DNA of 64,000 bases from Acetobacterium wieringae (GTDB taxonomy: Bacteria > Bacillota > Clostridia > Eubacteriales > Eubacteriaceae): the NCBI RefSeq assembly GCF_026646375.1, contig NZ_JAIPPU010000012.1:79507-143506 (forward strand), in the 5' to 3' direction. Each line of letters starts with the position of its first letter. Position 1 is the first letter of the stretch. Both the position numbers and the translations under genes were made by a program. Shown piece after piece: positions 37,110-45,807 of the stretch. The notes beneath the pieces are model-generated. The model had not been told where the DNA came from. It did not search any database and was given only the letters and a program-made list of their open reading frames with translations.

Positions 37110-37138
37110 AGTATAGCGCTTCATACGATCATTGTCAA
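37110..37138 (-). promoter_or_regulatory. marR-lon promoter
   Basis: TTGACA (37133-37138 on the plus strand as TGTCAA) and TATACT (37110-37115) with 17-bp spacing: a near-consensus vegetative promoter that would be strong unless repressed. Confidence 0.8.
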
Positions 37139-37285
37139 TCATACAGTCTGATTATTCGGAATCATTAAGCTTTACTTAATTTAAATCTATCTTAACACAT
37201 ACTCCGCTTTCTCAGAGGTTTACTCTCAATGCCATTTTTGATACAAGTATATGCAATATGATTCGTAGCCTATCTTAACTACGTA

Positions 37286-37314
37286 TTGACAAAGATCCAT
37301 CCACAGGCTATGAT
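37286..37314 (+). promoter_or_regulatory. Promoter of the parvulin gene
   Basis: TTGACA and TATGAT with 17-bp spacing, 43 nt upstream of the ATG. It diverges from the marR promoter; the two -35 boxes are about 150 bases apart and no shared operator is seen. Confidence 0.75.
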
Positions 37315-37356
37315 CATATAATATAATAAATTTATTTGGACCTTAAGGAGACGATT

Positions 37357-38115
37357 ATGGAAAAAACCCCTTTGGCTACCGTCAATGGTAAAACAATTTA
37401 CTCTGCGGATCTTGATGCCTTAATAAGACAATTACCCCAAGAACAAGCAAATCAGTTTACTTCGAAAGAAGGTCGACGTCAATTGCTAGAAGAACTCATT
37501 GCTCAAGAGCTTTTTTATTTAGAAGGCAAGGCGGCGAAGGTCGACGAAAGTGAAGAGTTTCAAAAAATGCTCATTGATGCTGAAGAAAAGCTGCTTAAAA
37601 CCCATATGATTGCGAAATTCATGATGGATATCACTGTGCCTGATGAAGAAGTTCAGAAATTTTATGATGAAAACCCGAACCAGTTCATTGCTCCTGACAG
37701 CATTCGAGCCAGCCATATATTATTGCCGAATGAAGAACAAGCTGTGACAGTAATTGAAGAAATAAAAAATGGAAAATCCTTTGCTTCTGCTGCAAAAGAG
37801 TACTCGATTTGCCCTTCCAATGAAAAAGGTGGGGATCTTAGCTATTTTTCTAAAGGTCAAATGGTTCCTGAGTTTGAATCCGCCGCCTTTGCCCTTGAAA
37901 TTGATGAGATGACCGAATTACCGGTGCAAACACAATTTGGCTTCCATATTATTAAACTGACCGATCGCAAGATCGCTCAAACAATCCCCTTTGATGCCGT
38001 CAAAGAAAACGCTCGTAATTACTTACTGCGCGAAAAGCAGAACAAGGCCTTTATCGGCAAAGTCGAAGACCTTAAGCAAAAATATCCTGTCAAAATGGAA
38101 ATAAATACCCTATAA
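37357..38115 (+). CDS. Parvulin-type peptidyl-prolyl isomerase
   Basis: A 252-residue foldase. An N-terminal SurA/PrsA-like helical region (about residues 1-105) is followed by a parvulin domain (about residues 110-205) with IRASHILLPNEEQA, CPSNEKGGDLSYFSKGQMVPEFE and TQFGFHIIKL. There is no signal peptide or lipobox, so the protein is probably cytoplasmic, unlike PrsA. AAGGAG lies 6 nt before the ATG at 37357; the open frame begins seven codons earlier at a TTG, which lies upstream of that site. Confidence 0.9.
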   Translation: MEKTPLATVNGKTIYSADLDALIRQLPQEQANQFTSKEGRRQLLEELIAQELFYLEGKAAKVDESEEFQKMLIDAEEKLLKTHMIAKFMMDITVPDEEVQKFYDENPNQFIAPDSIRASHILLPNEEQAVTVIEEIKNGKSFASAAKEYSICPSNEKGGDLSYFSKGQMVPEFESAAFALEIDEMTELPVQTQFGFHIIKLTDRKIAQTIPFDAVKENARNYLLREKQNKAFIGKVEDLKQKYPVKMEINTL

Positions 38116-38118
38116 TTT

Positions 38119-38152
38119 AAAGACCGAAGCGTTCTTCGCTTCGGTCTTTTTT
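38119..38152. terminator. Bidirectional terminator between the parvulin and a convergent small gene
   Basis: A 13-bp perfect stem (AAAGACCGAAGCG and its complement) with a 5-nt TTCTT loop, followed by a T-run on the plus strand and partly on the minus strand. Confidence 0.92.
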
Positions 38153-38174
38153 GTAACTCTTGCCATTCCTTTTT

Positions 38175-38342
38175 TTATTCTTCATCTTGATTTTTACAAC
38201 ACCCTTTGCCAATAAATCGGTGGCCGATGATGAACCCTGCAATTGTAAAAGCGATTGTAAGTGCAACTAAAGCACATGGTACAATTTTGTCCTTATGAAC
38301 CGCTACACAGCATTGACTCTCTTCATTAGTTTTACAACACAT
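38175..38342 (-). CDS. Small membrane protein with three Cys-Cys pairs
   Basis: A 55-residue product that I do not recognise. It starts MCCKTNEESQCC, has one membrane helix (about residues 20-40, VPCALVALTIAFTIAGFIIG), and ends HRFIGKGCCKNQDEE. Cys pairs stand at 2-3, 11-12 and 48-49, with one more Cys in the helix at 23. The ribosome binding site GGAGG is 7 nt before the ATG, and the gene sits between two terminators, which supports a real gene. The vicinal cysteines suggest metal binding or a disulfide; the function is unknown. It is too short for common ORF cut-offs. Confidence 0.75.
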   Translation of the reverse strand: MCCKTNEESQCCVAVHKDKIVPCALVALTIAFTIAGFIIGHRFIGKGCCKNQDEE

Positions 38343-38483
38343 TTTAGTTCCTCCAACTTTCTTTATTCTATTGTCTGATTCTTACCCAATTTTTTATGCT
38401 TTAACCATCTGGCTTGAATAATCCCTGCAACAGAATCTGTCGCAAAATATTAAATTAGCAGCTTTTTATTGTATATTCTATAA

Positions 38484-38513
38484 TAAAAAACCAGCCGGTA
38501 TTAATCCGGCTGG
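38484..38513 (-). terminator. Terminator after the YjfB-like gene
   Basis: CCAGCCGG and CCGGCTGG (8-bp perfect stem, 7-nt loop) followed on the minus strand by TTTTTTATT; it begins six bases after the stop codon. Confidence 0.92.
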
Positions 38514-38519
38514 ATCCAT

Positions 38520-38726
38520 TTAAACCGAAATATCCAACAACTGGCCGATATTCGGATCTGGTGCAGGACCAGCTACAGAGGCTGCCGGAGTCGCTGTTTC
38601 GATCATTGCCATCATATCTGTCATTTGCTCTGTTCCAGTTTCCATTGCCATTTTCATCACCGACATACTCGCCTGTTGACTGACCTGAATTTGACTCAAA
38701 CCCATCGATAGTGCCGCAATATCCAT
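38520..38726 (-). CDS. YjfB-like putative motility-associated protein
   Basis: A 68-residue protein beginning MDIAALSMGLSQIQVSQQAS, with a Met-rich central helix (MKMAMETGTEQMTDMMAMI) and an Ala/Pro-rich end finishing NIGQLLDISV. This matches the small YjfB family (PF14070) found in flagellated Firmicutes, whose role is not settled. In-frame upstream ATGs exist at 38783 and 38732, but AGGGTGG has the best spacing for the ATG at 38726. It is a monocistronic gene with its own terminator; no flagellar genes are near. Confidence 0.8.
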   Translation of the reverse strand: MDIAALSMGLSQIQVSQQASMSVMKMAMETGTEQMTDMMAMIETATPAASVAGPAPDPNIGQLLDISV

Positions 38727-38940
38727 ATTCATACCACCCTTCTTTTTTTGTGAATCAATGAAGACTTCATGAAACAAGTTCATTCAAATCAGCTATTGCC
38801 AAAATAAACATTTTAAACTCATGTATGTTATCGTACTGCGATACCTTTACTTAAGAATAATAATACCATAAAATAAATAACTATGTCTTAATCTTATGAT
38901 TGACTTTAAGACGACCTGATGAAGACTACCTGCTGCTTTA

Positions 38941-40317
38941 TTATAACACAAATAGCGATAATACAAAAATTGTTATCATCGCTGTTATTCCCATAATCAG
39001 AGTCAATAGCGTCTGGGTTCGATAGCCATCCTGGGGTGTCATTGCCCCAAAGTTTGTCACAACCCAAAAATAGCTGTCGTTTGCATGAGACACCGTCATG
39101 CCACCGGCCCCGATCGCCAGTACTGCCAGAACTGCTGCCAATGGGGTGGTTAAACCTAAAGCCGTCATCATTGAGCCAGCGTCTGAATAGCTTCCCATAA
39201 TTCCTGCCGTCGTAGTCATCGCAACAGTTGAAGATCCCTGGGCCGTTTTTAGAATAGCCGCAATCAAAAATGGAAAAAAGATTCCTGTCTGAGATATGAA
39301 AACGGCATTTGACTGTATAAACTCAACAAAGCCAGCTGCAACAATGACCTTACCTAAAACCCCGCCAGCAGCTGTTACAAATAGGATGGGGCCAACAATC
39401 TTCAAGGTTTCATTGGTCAGTTCATAAAACTCAGCCGTCTTTTTTGTTGAAACCAAGAGCCCCAGCGCACATAGTAACCCTCCCGTTAGTGCAATCATGA
39501 GAGTCCCACAAAAAGCAAAAAATTGACACAATATTCCTCCAACTGAGAACAAACTGGTAATTGAACCAAGTGCCATCAGTACCACAGGCACCAGAATAGG
39601 CGCAACTGAAACCAGACCACCTGGAATTTCCCCATATTCAGAAAGCAGCTCCACCACATTTTTTTGATCATCATGATCCTCACGTTCATCTTCTGATTTG
39701 ATTTTTTTACCAATGTATTTTGAGAATATCAGCGCTGATATTAATGTAGGAAGTGACACCAGTGTTCCGATACCAATAACTAACAACAAGTCATTGCCAA
39801 CCCCAAGCGTTCCTGCTGCTGCAATAGGTCCTGGTGTGGGTGGTATAAATACGTGAGCGGTATAAAGCCCTGCTGCTAAAGCGACTGTCATGGCTACTGA
39901 AGAGGTTCTGGTTTTTGCTCGCATTGCTTTACGAATCGGATCTAAAATAACAAACCCACTGTCACAAAAAACCGGCACTGCAACCATCCATCCCATAATT
40001 ATTAACGCCAATTCAGGATTATTTTGCCCCACTATCTTAACTACTACATCTGCCAGTTTAATTGCCGCACCAGTTTTTTCCAGGATTAATCCAATTAAAG
40101 TACCCAGAATAATCACAATTCCAATACTTGTAAATACTCCTGAAAATCCGGATCCTAAAATCCCGGGAATCTCCGAAAGCGGCAATCCGACAACAACAGC
40201 AAGGATCAATGAAACACCCATAATTGCTAAAAAGGGGTGGACACCCCATCTTGAAATGGCAATAATCATCACACCAATTGCAATTGAAAATGTACTCATC
40301 AAAACCAAACCCGTCAT
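38941..40317 (-). CDS. GntP-family permease
   Basis: A 458-residue integral membrane transporter of the gluconate:H+ symporter family with about 12-14 predicted helices. Recognisable segments are VFCDSGFVILDPIRKAMRAK, FIPPTPGPIAAAGTLG, AQGSSTVAMTTTAGIM and SHANDSYFWVVTNFG. Substrates in the family include gluconate, glycerate and related sugar acids; which one is used here cannot be decided, because no kinase or dehydrogenase gene for sugar acids is adjacent. It is monocistronic as far as can be seen. Confidence 0.9.
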   Translation of the reverse strand: MTGLVLMSTFSIAIGVMIIAISRWGVHPFLAIMGVSLILAVVVGLPLSEIPGILGSGFSGVFTSIGIVIILGTLIGLILEKTGAAIKLADVVVKIVGQNNPELALIIMGWMVAVPVFCDSGFVILDPIRKAMRAKTRTSSVAMTVALAAGLYTAHVFIPPTPGPIAAAGTLGVGNDLLLVIGIGTLVSLPTLISALIFSKYIGKKIKSEDEREDHDDQKNVVELLSEYGEIPGGLVSVAPILVPVVLMALGSITSLFSVGGILCQFFAFCGTLMIALTGGLLCALGLLVSTKKTAEFYELTNETLKIVGPILFVTAAGGVLGKVIVAAGFVEFIQSNAVFISQTGIFFPFLIAAILKTAQGSSTVAMTTTAGIMGSYSDAGSMMTALGLTTPLAAVLAVLAIGAGGMTVSHANDSYFWVVTNFGAMTPQDGYRTQTLLTLIMGITAMITIFVLSLFVL

Positions 40318-40520
40318 AAAAATACCCCTCTATTTGTTTTAAGCACTCGTTTTGAATTCAGCTAGACTCTAACATTCGTACCATATTTTTCTAAACTCTG
40401 GGTAAACTTGCAATGCTCTCACAAATCATTCATACCATTGAGCATTTCATTTGCCATCAAAATGTGTTATGATTAGAATTACTATGATCCACTAGTAAAT
40501 AACTTAAGGAGAATAATCCG

Positions 40521-40937
40521 ATGCAAAAAAGACTATTTGTTTTATGTGTTCTATTCCTTTTTATTGCAACACTATCTGGCTGTATTCCGACCTCTGAAAA
40601 AGAGTCCAATGTCTTGGATCTGGAATCTACAGATCGTTATGAGCTTCTTATTGGTCTTAACGATGTGAAGACCGGTAAACAAATCATGGATACCCAGGAA
40701 GCCATTGAAATAATTAAAATGAAACTTTTAAACCATGTGAGCGGCGTAACAATAACTGTTTCTAATGGCTATTATTATATTGGCGCATTAATTGTAGATG
40801 AAACCACACTAAATTGTGTAATCTATGGTGCTAATGACGAATCCATTGCCGCCCTTGTTGATGAAATCAACAGTGATCTGAATGTCTCTGTACTGGTATC
40901 CAAAACTCCCAGCAAATACCGTTTAATCACACCATAG
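40521..40937 (+). CDS. Small lipoprotein of unknown function
   Basis: A 138-residue predicted lipoprotein. It has a basic start, a hydrophobic stretch and lipobox LSGC with Cys21. The mature part (about 118 residues) contains RYELLIGLNDVKTGKQIMD and alternates strands and helices without cysteines; I do not recognise the family. AAGGAG lies 8 nt before the ATG. It is a lone plus-strand gene between GntP and the HAD gene, which converges on it. Confidence 0.82.
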   Translation: MQKRLFVLCVLFLFIATLSGCIPTSEKESNVLDLESTDRYELLIGLNDVKTGKQIMDTQEAIEIIKMKLLNHVSGVTITVSNGYYYIGALIVDETTLNCVIYGANDESIAALVDEINSDLNVSVLVSKTPSKYRLITP

Positions 40938-40998
40938 CAGGTAATTCACGTCGGGTTACTGAAGATTAGCAGAGCCTCTACTAATACGTAAATCCGAT

Positions 40999-41643
40999 TC
41001 AACGTTCATTTTTTGTTTTAACAATGTCAATAACTTTCCAGATATTGTCAATCATGAATGTAGGGTTACACTTTTCAAGGGCAAGGGGTGTATTATACCC
41101 CCAGTTAACTGCGACTACATCGACCCCAACCTTATGACAGGCTTCAATATCTCGGACTTCATCACCGATATATAACATCTCATCAGGTTTAATATCATGC
41201 TTTCGCAGTACCTTCTTGATTTTTTTTGATTTCGACATCAGTGCCGAGCACATGATAAATTCAATCTCATGGCTGATGTCGTAAGTTACCAAAAAATCTG
41301 AAACAGTCTTCTTTATATTCGATGTGAGAATTCCAATGTGTTTGGTTTCCTGTCTCAACGCCGTAAAAAACGCATGAATATCTGGGGCAAAAGCATGAAT
41401 TTCGTTTGATTCCTTACGCATCATTTTTTGCCCATCTCGTAGTGCCCGGGGAAATTGATAAAATGGGATGTCGACAATTTCCTTAATCTCTTTCACATGA
41501 AGATTCTTAATATGCTGAAGCTCTTCCATGGTAACAGTGCTGTATTTATATTTTGTTGCCAGTTCGTTGTATATATTAAAAGCTTTCTCTTCGGTATCCG
41601 CAAGGGTACCATCAAAATCGAAAACCACACATTTATAGGCCAT
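40999..41643 (-). CDS. HAD-superfamily hydrolase, phosphoglycolate phosphatase-like
   Basis: A 214-residue HAD phosphatase with motif I DFDGTLAD (nucleophile Asp9, acid Asp11), a helical cap, motif II ILTSNIKK, the Lys of motif III near KSKKIKKVLRK, and motif IV YIGDEVRDIEAC. The cap type and the end of the protein resemble the Gph/YcjU group. The substrate is unknown. It lies 15 nt behind the PAS/GGDEF gene, so the two are probably transcribed together. Confidence 0.85.
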   Translation of the reverse strand: MAYKCVVFDFDGTLADTEEKAFNIYNELATKYKYSTVTMEELQHIKNLHVKEIKEIVDIPFYQFPRALRDGQKMMRKESNEIHAFAPDIHAFFTALRQETKHIGILTSNIKKTVSDFLVTYDISHEIEFIMCSALMSKSKKIKKVLRKHDIKPDEMLYIGDEVRDIEACHKVGVDVVAVNWGYNTPLALEKCNPTFMIDNIWKVIDIVKTKNER

Positions 41644-41658
41644 AGATGACTCCTCAAT

Positions 41659-43482
41659 TTAATTGTTTTTTTGTTCGTATCCAATCACTTTGCTCTTTAG
41701 TTTTTTTTCTAATGAATCATGAAAAAAATAGTAATCCAAACCCAATCGCTGGGCCTCATGCATCGCTGCACTACCAAAGCGGATTAAGTCATCCTTGGTA
41801 TCCGCATGGTCAGGAAATTTTGAAATTCCAATATGGCTTTTTAATGTAAATGTGTTTTCCTCAATAACAAAAGGGACAGCAAACAATTTCGATATCAATT
41901 GACAAATCTCCATAACTATTTTAATACCCGTGTCACACGGGTAAAACAAAACAAATTGATCTGTATAACGACGAACGAAAAGCCCATATTTTCCAACACA
42001 TCCATATAGCCGCTCGCTTAACGACTGCATCAAATGATCTTCAACAGCCTGCCCAAAGGCATCACCGATCAAATGTATTCCGTTAACATGAATAAAAATC
42101 AAAGCCAGGTTCTTATCGGGGTTTTTCCCATTCTTGTCAAAGTAATTGTCCAAAACCTGTTCCAACTTATAACGATTGGGTAATTTAGTGACTGGATCCT
42201 GCACAAACGCCGCTTCTAAGGCTTTTCGTTTTTCGATGGTTTCCGACACATCGATGCCAAGCAAAATATTAGTGTTTTTTCCATCTCTTCTGGAAAAAGT
42301 CGCATGATCCCATTGAATGTAATGGATATTTCCTTTGTAATCTCTAAAGGGTAAGGGTCGTCGAAAATCTAAATTTTCGTTAACAAACTTTCGATGTGCA
42401 CGATTAAGATTTCCAAAAACATCTCGCAGATTTTTATTTTCGATCTCATCATCCGTAATTCCACTTAACTGTCGAACCACGTGGTTAATGCTTCTAACCT
42501 CAAAACTACTATTAAATTCAATGAATAAAAGCCTGCTGTTATTCAGCACCTTATCTGTGAAAATCAGTTGTGCGTTCAGTTCTTCACGTAAATCGACCTG
42601 TTTTGTGACATCCTGAAGAATCCCAATGGTTCGAAGATGTTCATTTTCTTTAGTAAAATAATGTCGAATTCGTAAATAGATGTCTCGGATTTCACCCCGA
42701 TTGTTTTTTATCCGATAATGAGTATCCACCTTTTCCTGGGCCTGAAATGCTCTTAAGAAGGCTTTCCAAACCCGGTTCTGATCATCCTCATAAGCCATCC
42801 AGTAAATGATGTCAAGATTCGGTTCTACCTCCCCTTCTTCATAGCCAAGTATACTATAAAGCTCTTTCGACCAGTAGATTTTTTTTGTTTGATAATTCAT
42901 CTCCCAATAGCCCAGATGGGCAAGGTGCTGAATTTCTAACAGTTCCTCTTTCTGCTGGCTGATATACTCATCCTTTTCATAGGTATTTTTTAAATCTGTG
43001 CCGGTTACCACAATATATGTTTTTTCACGACCTATTTTGCTGTTTATCTTCAACGGTTTAAACACCAGATGAATTGGAATGACCTCTCCACTTTTATGAT
43101 AAAACTTGATGTCCCTTTCATATACACCCTTTTCAGCAATGGCTTGTTTTAATTGATCTATTTCATCTTCAAATACATAGTCCATCGGAATGCGTTGGAT
43201 GCTTTTTCCAATAATTTTATCGGCTGGTTTTCCCTGATATTTCAAAAATGTTTCGTTTGCTTTATGTATGATTCCCTTTTTATCAACCACAACAATACTG
43301 TCCGTCACTTGGTTGAATACTCCCTGAAACATCTTTTCAGCCTGTTCCCACTCTTCCCGCCGATTATTGATCTTAACGAGATGATAGACTATTGCCCCCG
43401 CCAAACCCAAAATAACAATGGCTCCCGAAATTACCATCGTTATTATATTCTCTCCTAAAAAAATATTTATCTCATTTAGCAT
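41659..43482 (-). CDS. Membrane-anchored PAS-PAS-PAS protein with a degenerate GGDEF domain
   Basis: A 607-residue signalling protein. Order: one membrane helix (about residues 13-35), a PAS domain (about 45-160, VFNQVTDSIVVVDKKG), a PAS_3-type domain (about 180-300, GYWEMNYQTKKIYWS), a third PAS-like domain (about 305-420), and a GGDEF fold from about 430 (DPVTKLPNRYKLEQVL). The active-site loop reads RRYTDQFVLF where an active enzyme has GGDEF, so diguanylate cyclase activity is unlikely; it may bind GTP or another nucleotide as a sensor. AAGGTG is placed for the ATG at 43482 rather than the GTG at 43491. No EAL domain follows. Confidence 0.87.
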   Translation of the reverse strand: MLNEINIFLGENIITMVISGAIVILGLAGAIVYHLVKINNRREEWEQAEKMFQGVFNQVTDSIVVVDKKGIIHKANETFLKYQGKPADKIIGKSIQRIPMDYVFEDEIDQLKQAIAEKGVYERDIKFYHKSGEVIPIHLVFKPLKINSKIGREKTYIVVTGTDLKNTYEKDEYISQQKEELLEIQHLAHLGYWEMNYQTKKIYWSKELYSILGYEEGEVEPNLDIIYWMAYEDDQNRVWKAFLRAFQAQEKVDTHYRIKNNRGEIRDIYLRIRHYFTKENEHLRTIGILQDVTKQVDLREELNAQLIFTDKVLNNSRLLFIEFNSSFEVRSINHVVRQLSGITDDEIENKNLRDVFGNLNRAHRKFVNENLDFRRPLPFRDYKGNIHYIQWDHATFSRRDGKNTNILLGIDVSETIEKRKALEAAFVQDPVTKLPNRYKLEQVLDNYFDKNGKNPDKNLALIFIHVNGIHLIGDAFGQAVEDHLMQSLSERLYGCVGKYGLFVRRYTDQFVLFYPCDTGIKIVMEICQLISKLFAVPFVIEENTFTLKSHIGISKFPDHADTKDDLIRFGSAAMHEAQRLGLDYYFFHDSLEKKLKSKVIGYEQKNN

Positions 43483-43790
43483 AATGAACACCTTGCTTTC
43501 TGATGTTACATGTTATTAGCTATCACCAAGTTATTTATTCAAAGATGATACTTAGGATATTTGCCTTCAATTCACAGATATATTATAATACATACTGTCA
43601 ACAAAATCCATTACTGTCCATTTTTATTTTAAAAACTGGCATTTCTATTTTGGAACTACATCCATTTTTATCGCCGACATTCAGATAATAATGAGCATAT
43701 TTCGAATCAATCATAACACCAATGATCTAAATAACCTTGAATGTTACAATCATTCGGCAAAATGAAAATCGATAAATCACTGAAAAAGCT

Positions 43791-43818
43791 TTGACAAATT
43801 GAGAATTCATGCTACAAT
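43791..43818 (+). promoter_or_regulatory. Promoter of the histidine operon
   Basis: TTGACA (43791-43796) and TACAAT (43813-43818) with 16-bp spacing. The leader to hisZ is only about 50 bases, too short for a T-box or a His-rich leader peptide. Confidence 0.75.
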
Positions 43819-43875
43819 AGAATTATCACTTTACTAGACTACAGCAATAAAGCAAATATGAACAAGGAGGTTCAC

Positions 43876-45132
43876 ATGCTTTTTAATTATACCATCGACG
43901 GATTCGAGAACATTCAACATCAGGATTATTTTGCATTGCAGCAAATTAACCATAAGCTCATGTCGCTTTACCGATCCTTTGGATATCATCAGATTTCCAC
44001 CCCAACCTTTGAAACCTACGACTTATACGTAAACGAAGATTCCATACCAAGCGACGATCTCTTCAAGCTGGTGAATCATCAAGGTAAGGTTCTTGTGCTG
44101 AAGCCCGATGCTACGTTGCCCGTCACCCGAATGGCCGCCATGAACCATCCCAATTCCCAAGATGTCATCAAATTCTCTTATGAGACCAACATCTATCGGA
44201 ATTTTTCATCAGCGGAGATCATCAAAAAAGAAATCTCCCAAATTGGGATCGAATATTTTGGCAACAACAGCCCCGAATGCGACGGCGAAGTGATTGCCCT
44301 AGCTATCCGTTCTTTGCTTCAAAATGGCATTCAAGATGTGCATATTGATCTGGGCCATGTCGGATTCATCAATTTTCTTTTTGATGACCTGGCCTTTTCA
44401 GATAAAGAAAAAGCAACCCTATTCAAATACATCGAAAACAAGAACATTGGCGATATTGCTGACTTTCTCGAAAAACTGGCTTTACCGGATGATAAAAAAG
44501 CGATCATTCTTAAACTGCCACTGCTCTATGGTGAACCTAAAGCCGTTTTAAAACAGATGGAAGCCCTGTGTATCAATAATAAAATGCATCAGGTCGTAGA
44601 AAAGATTTCTGAAATCTACGCCCATCTGGAAATCATTGGTCTGGCTGATTATGTTAGTTTCGATCTTGGTTTCACCAATCAGATGAACTATTACAGTGAT
44701 ATTAACTTTAAAGGTTATATCAACAGCTGCGGCGAGCCAGTAATCAGCGGCGGACGTTACAACCACTTATCAGAAAAATTCGGCATTCCCCGTCCTGCCT
44801 GTGGTTTTGCCATCGATCTGCTCAAAGTGATTGATTACATGGAACAACACCAGCTACTGCCCCGGGATAACCAGAGGATTCATGTGGTTTTTTATGAAGT
44901 TTCACAAAAAGTTGAAGCCTATAAAATAGCCGAGCAATTGCGAGCTCAAGGAGAAATTGCCGAAGTTTTCCTGCTGAATGAAACGAAAGAATCAAAAGTA
45001 TCATCTTTCCAGGCAAATGCCCTTTATAAAAATGCGGCACTGTACTTCCTGACTGATGACAAACTATTATCCGAACATAATGGAGAATTCTCTGAAATTA
45101 AAACGATCAATTCAGAAAGTGAGGTGGTCTAA
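43876..45132 (+). CDS. hisZ: ATP phosphoribosyltransferase regulatory subunit
   Basis: Catalytically inactive relative of histidyl-tRNA synthetase that activates the short form of HisG and makes it sensitive to histidine. The 418-residue protein has a class II synthetase core: ISTPTFETYDLY, LKPDATLPVTRM, and CGEPVISGGRYNHLSEKFGIPRPACGFAIDL split across the last motif. The open frame includes six earlier codons, but AAGGAGG is 5 nt before the ATG at 43876. It ends exactly where hisG begins. Confidence 0.93.
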   Translation: MLFNYTIDGFENIQHQDYFALQQINHKLMSLYRSFGYHQISTPTFETYDLYVNEDSIPSDDLFKLVNHQGKVLVLKPDATLPVTRMAAMNHPNSQDVIKFSYETNIYRNFSSAEIIKKEISQIGIEYFGNNSPECDGEVIALAIRSLLQNGIQDVHIDLGHVGFINFLFDDLAFSDKEKATLFKYIENKNIGDIADFLEKLALPDDKKAIILKLPLLYGEPKAVLKQMEALCINNKMHQVVEKISEIYAHLEIIGLADYVSFDLGFTNQMNYYSDINFKGYINSCGEPVISGGRYNHLSEKFGIPRPACGFAIDLLKVIDYMEQHQLLPRDNQRIHVVFYEVSQKVEAYKIAEQLRAQGEIAEVFLLNETKESKVSSFQANALYKNAALYFLTDDKLLSEHNGEFSEIKTINSESEVV

Positions 45133-45753
45133 GTGGTCATTCGATTCGCCCTGGCCAAGGGCCGTGTCGCCAAAAAAGCGATTGAACTGTTAATTGATCT
45201 TGGTTATGTTTTTTCAGACTACTCGGAAAAAAGTCGCAAGCTGATCTTTACTGACACTACCGGTACAATTGAGTTTTTTCTGGTAAAATCACCAGACGTT
45301 CCTACGTATGTGGAAAAAGGTGCCGCCGATATAGGGATTGTCGGCAAGGATGTGCTACTGGAACACCCCGCCCAGGTTTATGAGATGCTAAACTTAAACA
45401 TCGGTAAATGCAAAATGTGTGTAGCTGGCTTTGAAAACCACCCCATTCCATACGGAAAAAAAATGGTGGTCGGTACCAAATACCCAGTCATTGCCAAAGA
45501 TTACTTCCACACCAGAAACCAACTGGTTGACATCATTAAAATTAACGGATCAGTAGAGTTGGCTCCGCTGATTGGTCTGGCCGATTGCATCGTCGATATT
45601 GTCGAAAGCGGCAGCACTTTGAAGGAAAACGGATTATCAGTACTGGCAGAAATCTGCGAGATTAGCTCCCGACTGATTGTCAATCAGGTCAGCCTAAAAA
45701 CCAAACGGGAAATGATTGACCCGATTATCAAGGCATTTGAAAATCAGTTGTAG
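45133..45753 (+). CDS. hisG: ATP phosphoribosyltransferase, short form
   Basis: First enzyme of histidine synthesis; joins ATP and PRPP. The 206-residue protein lacks the C-terminal regulatory domain of long HisG, so it needs HisZ. IRFALAKGRVAKKAIELL, the GIVGKDVL segment and DCIVDIVESGSTLKENGL (PRPP-binding region) are present. The start is GTG at 45133, directly after the hisZ stop, with GAGGTGG overlapping the end of hisZ. Confidence 0.95.
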   Translation: MVIRFALAKGRVAKKAIELLIDLGYVFSDYSEKSRKLIFTDTTGTIEFFLVKSPDVPTYVEKGAADIGIVGKDVLLEHPAQVYEMLNLNIGKCKMCVAGFENHPIPYGKKMVVGTKYPVIAKDYFHTRNQLVDIIKINGSVELAPLIGLADCIVDIVESGSTLKENGLSVLAEICEISSRLIVNQVSLKTKREMIDPIIKAFENQL

Positions 45754-45807
45754 TTATATGTGATGATCGACGAGAGCTGCTTATTTAATTAAATAGAGAG
45801 GACTAAA

